Below, in pieces: positions 55,777 to 56,053 of a stretch of DNA of 56,053 bases. The notes under the pieces are model-generated. The model was not told the origin of the DNA, ran no database searches, and was given only the letters and a program-made list of their open reading frames with translations. The position numbers were made by a program, and so were the translations under genes. Source of the stretch: a virus. The stretch spans positions 1 to 56,053 of the IMG/VR virus record IMGVR_UViG_3300047388_000165, one strand, 5' to 3'. How positions within the stretch are numbered: position 1 is the first letter of the stretch; the number at the start of each line of letters is the position of its first letter.

Positions 55777-56053
55777 TCGTTCTCGGGGAAAGAGGGTTGT
55801 TCGGAGAGGGAGTTGAACTCGCTGCTTTTGAGGTCCTTGTTTTCGGGGAGGTGATCTTCGACTGCCTGATCGAACCCTGCCTCGTCGTTCCGTTCGAGGG
55901 CGGCGATGGCTCGAGCCTCACCGGGAGGGGGGGGGGAGGGTTTCTCTTTTTTCCTGGCTCGGTGACGGCGGACGGCCTCACGGACTTGAACGGTGCGTTC
56001 CTCCTGATTCCTGACTGCCCGATACTTCGCACCGTTGACCACTCGGTAGGCGA
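55773..56053 (-). CDS. Junction-spanning phage protein, C-terminal part
   Basis: This is the 3' part of the gene that begins at 407 on the circular genome. It includes VNGAKYRAVRNQEERTVQVREAVRRHRARKK, then SPPPPGEARAIAALE and an acidic tail (LPENKDLKSSEFNSL). In this copy the poly-G/C region keeps the frame, so it is the reliable version. MVNGAKY at 56042 is internal, not a start. The gene opens the right-end leftward operon. Confidence 0.75.
   Translation of the reverse strand, partial: AYRVVNGAKYRAVRNQEERTVQVREAVRRHRARKKEKPSPPPPGEARAIAALERNDEAGFDQAVEDHLPENKDLKSSEFNSLSEQPSFPENE
55938..56053. repeat. Terminal direct repeat, right copy
   Basis: Identical to 24-139 (116 bases). See the left copy for the reading as a circular overlap. 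Confidence 0.95.

Noticed and set aside
55398-56032. Long minus-strand frame of 212 codons reaching from 56032 to 55394
   Set aside because: Its first 139 codons are Arg/Pro-rich shadow of the 55612 and 55773 genes; only the part from GTG 55615 looks real.
1-56053. tRNA genes and CRISPR arrays
   Set aside because: I searched by eye for TpsiC-arm patterns and for regularly spaced repeats and found none; the dispersed palindrome is not spaced like an array.

Overview
The window is an essentially complete genome of a tailed bacteriophage of about 56 kb. It carries a large terminase, a portal, a probable major capsid and scaffold pair, a nozzle-like tail protein, a giant polyvalent protein and a lysis-like block. 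The last 116 bases (55938-56053) repeat bases 24-139 exactly, and one minus-strand gene reads through that junction without a frame break. The contig is therefore best read as circular or circularly permuted, with a low-quality poly-G stretch at its left edge. The virion set (770-aa portal, 913-aa nozzle-like protein, 2128-aa giant protein, no tape-measure or sheath seen) suggests a short-tailed (podovirus-like) phage. A Gram-negative host is likely because of the lipoprotein signals and a possible spanin. Beyond that the host is unknown; an uncultured Verrucomicrobia/PVC-type host is only an impression. No integrase, tRNA, DNA polymerase or clear endolysin was found.

Layout. (1) 1.3-18.0 kb, plus strand: a tightly packed early/replication arm with many 4-base stop/start overlaps and a recurring AAAGGACAG box before start codons. 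It holds small unknown proteins, then a ubiquitin-like conjugation cassette (5.0-9.3 kb), then recombination and replication genes: a Rad52-type annealing protein, a RecB/Cas4-like nuclease, a ParB/KorB-like protein with a zinc finger, an SF2 helicase and a Toprim primase. (2) 18.0-31.2 kb, minus strand: giant virion protein, coiled-coil protein, connector-like proteins, an Ig-domain protein and a nozzle-like protein. (3) 31.3-33.1 kb, plus strand: large terminase. (4) 33.1-51.5 kb, mostly minus strand: tail fibre, lysis-like membrane proteins and lipoproteins, capsid, scaffold, portal, and a sugar/glycan-type island (transaldolase, glycosyltransferases, methyltransferase, ATP-grasp protein). 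(5) 51.5-52.9 kb, plus strand: exonuclease, HTH regulator, RusA-like and GroES-like proteins. (6) 52.8 kb through the junction to 0.4 kb, minus strand: small host-takeover-type genes including a LuxR-type HTH and an RMF-like protein.

Two things stand out. First, 5.0-9.3 kb encodes a predicted ubiquitin-like protein, an E2-like protein, a ThiF/E1-like adenylating enzyme and a JAMM metallopeptidase with a textbook HxHx7SxxD motif. Two unknown proteins lie among them. It resembles the plasmid-borne PRTRC systems but sits in a phage early region next to a ParB-like gene. Second, the palindrome TGTCAACCGCGGTTGACA occurs nine times, four times perfect and five near-perfect, and almost always inside genes. 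It is always placed in one of the two reading frames that avoid its internal stop, so it appears in unrelated proteins as STAVD or QPRLT. It looks like a dispersed binding site or a selfish or host-mimicking palindrome.
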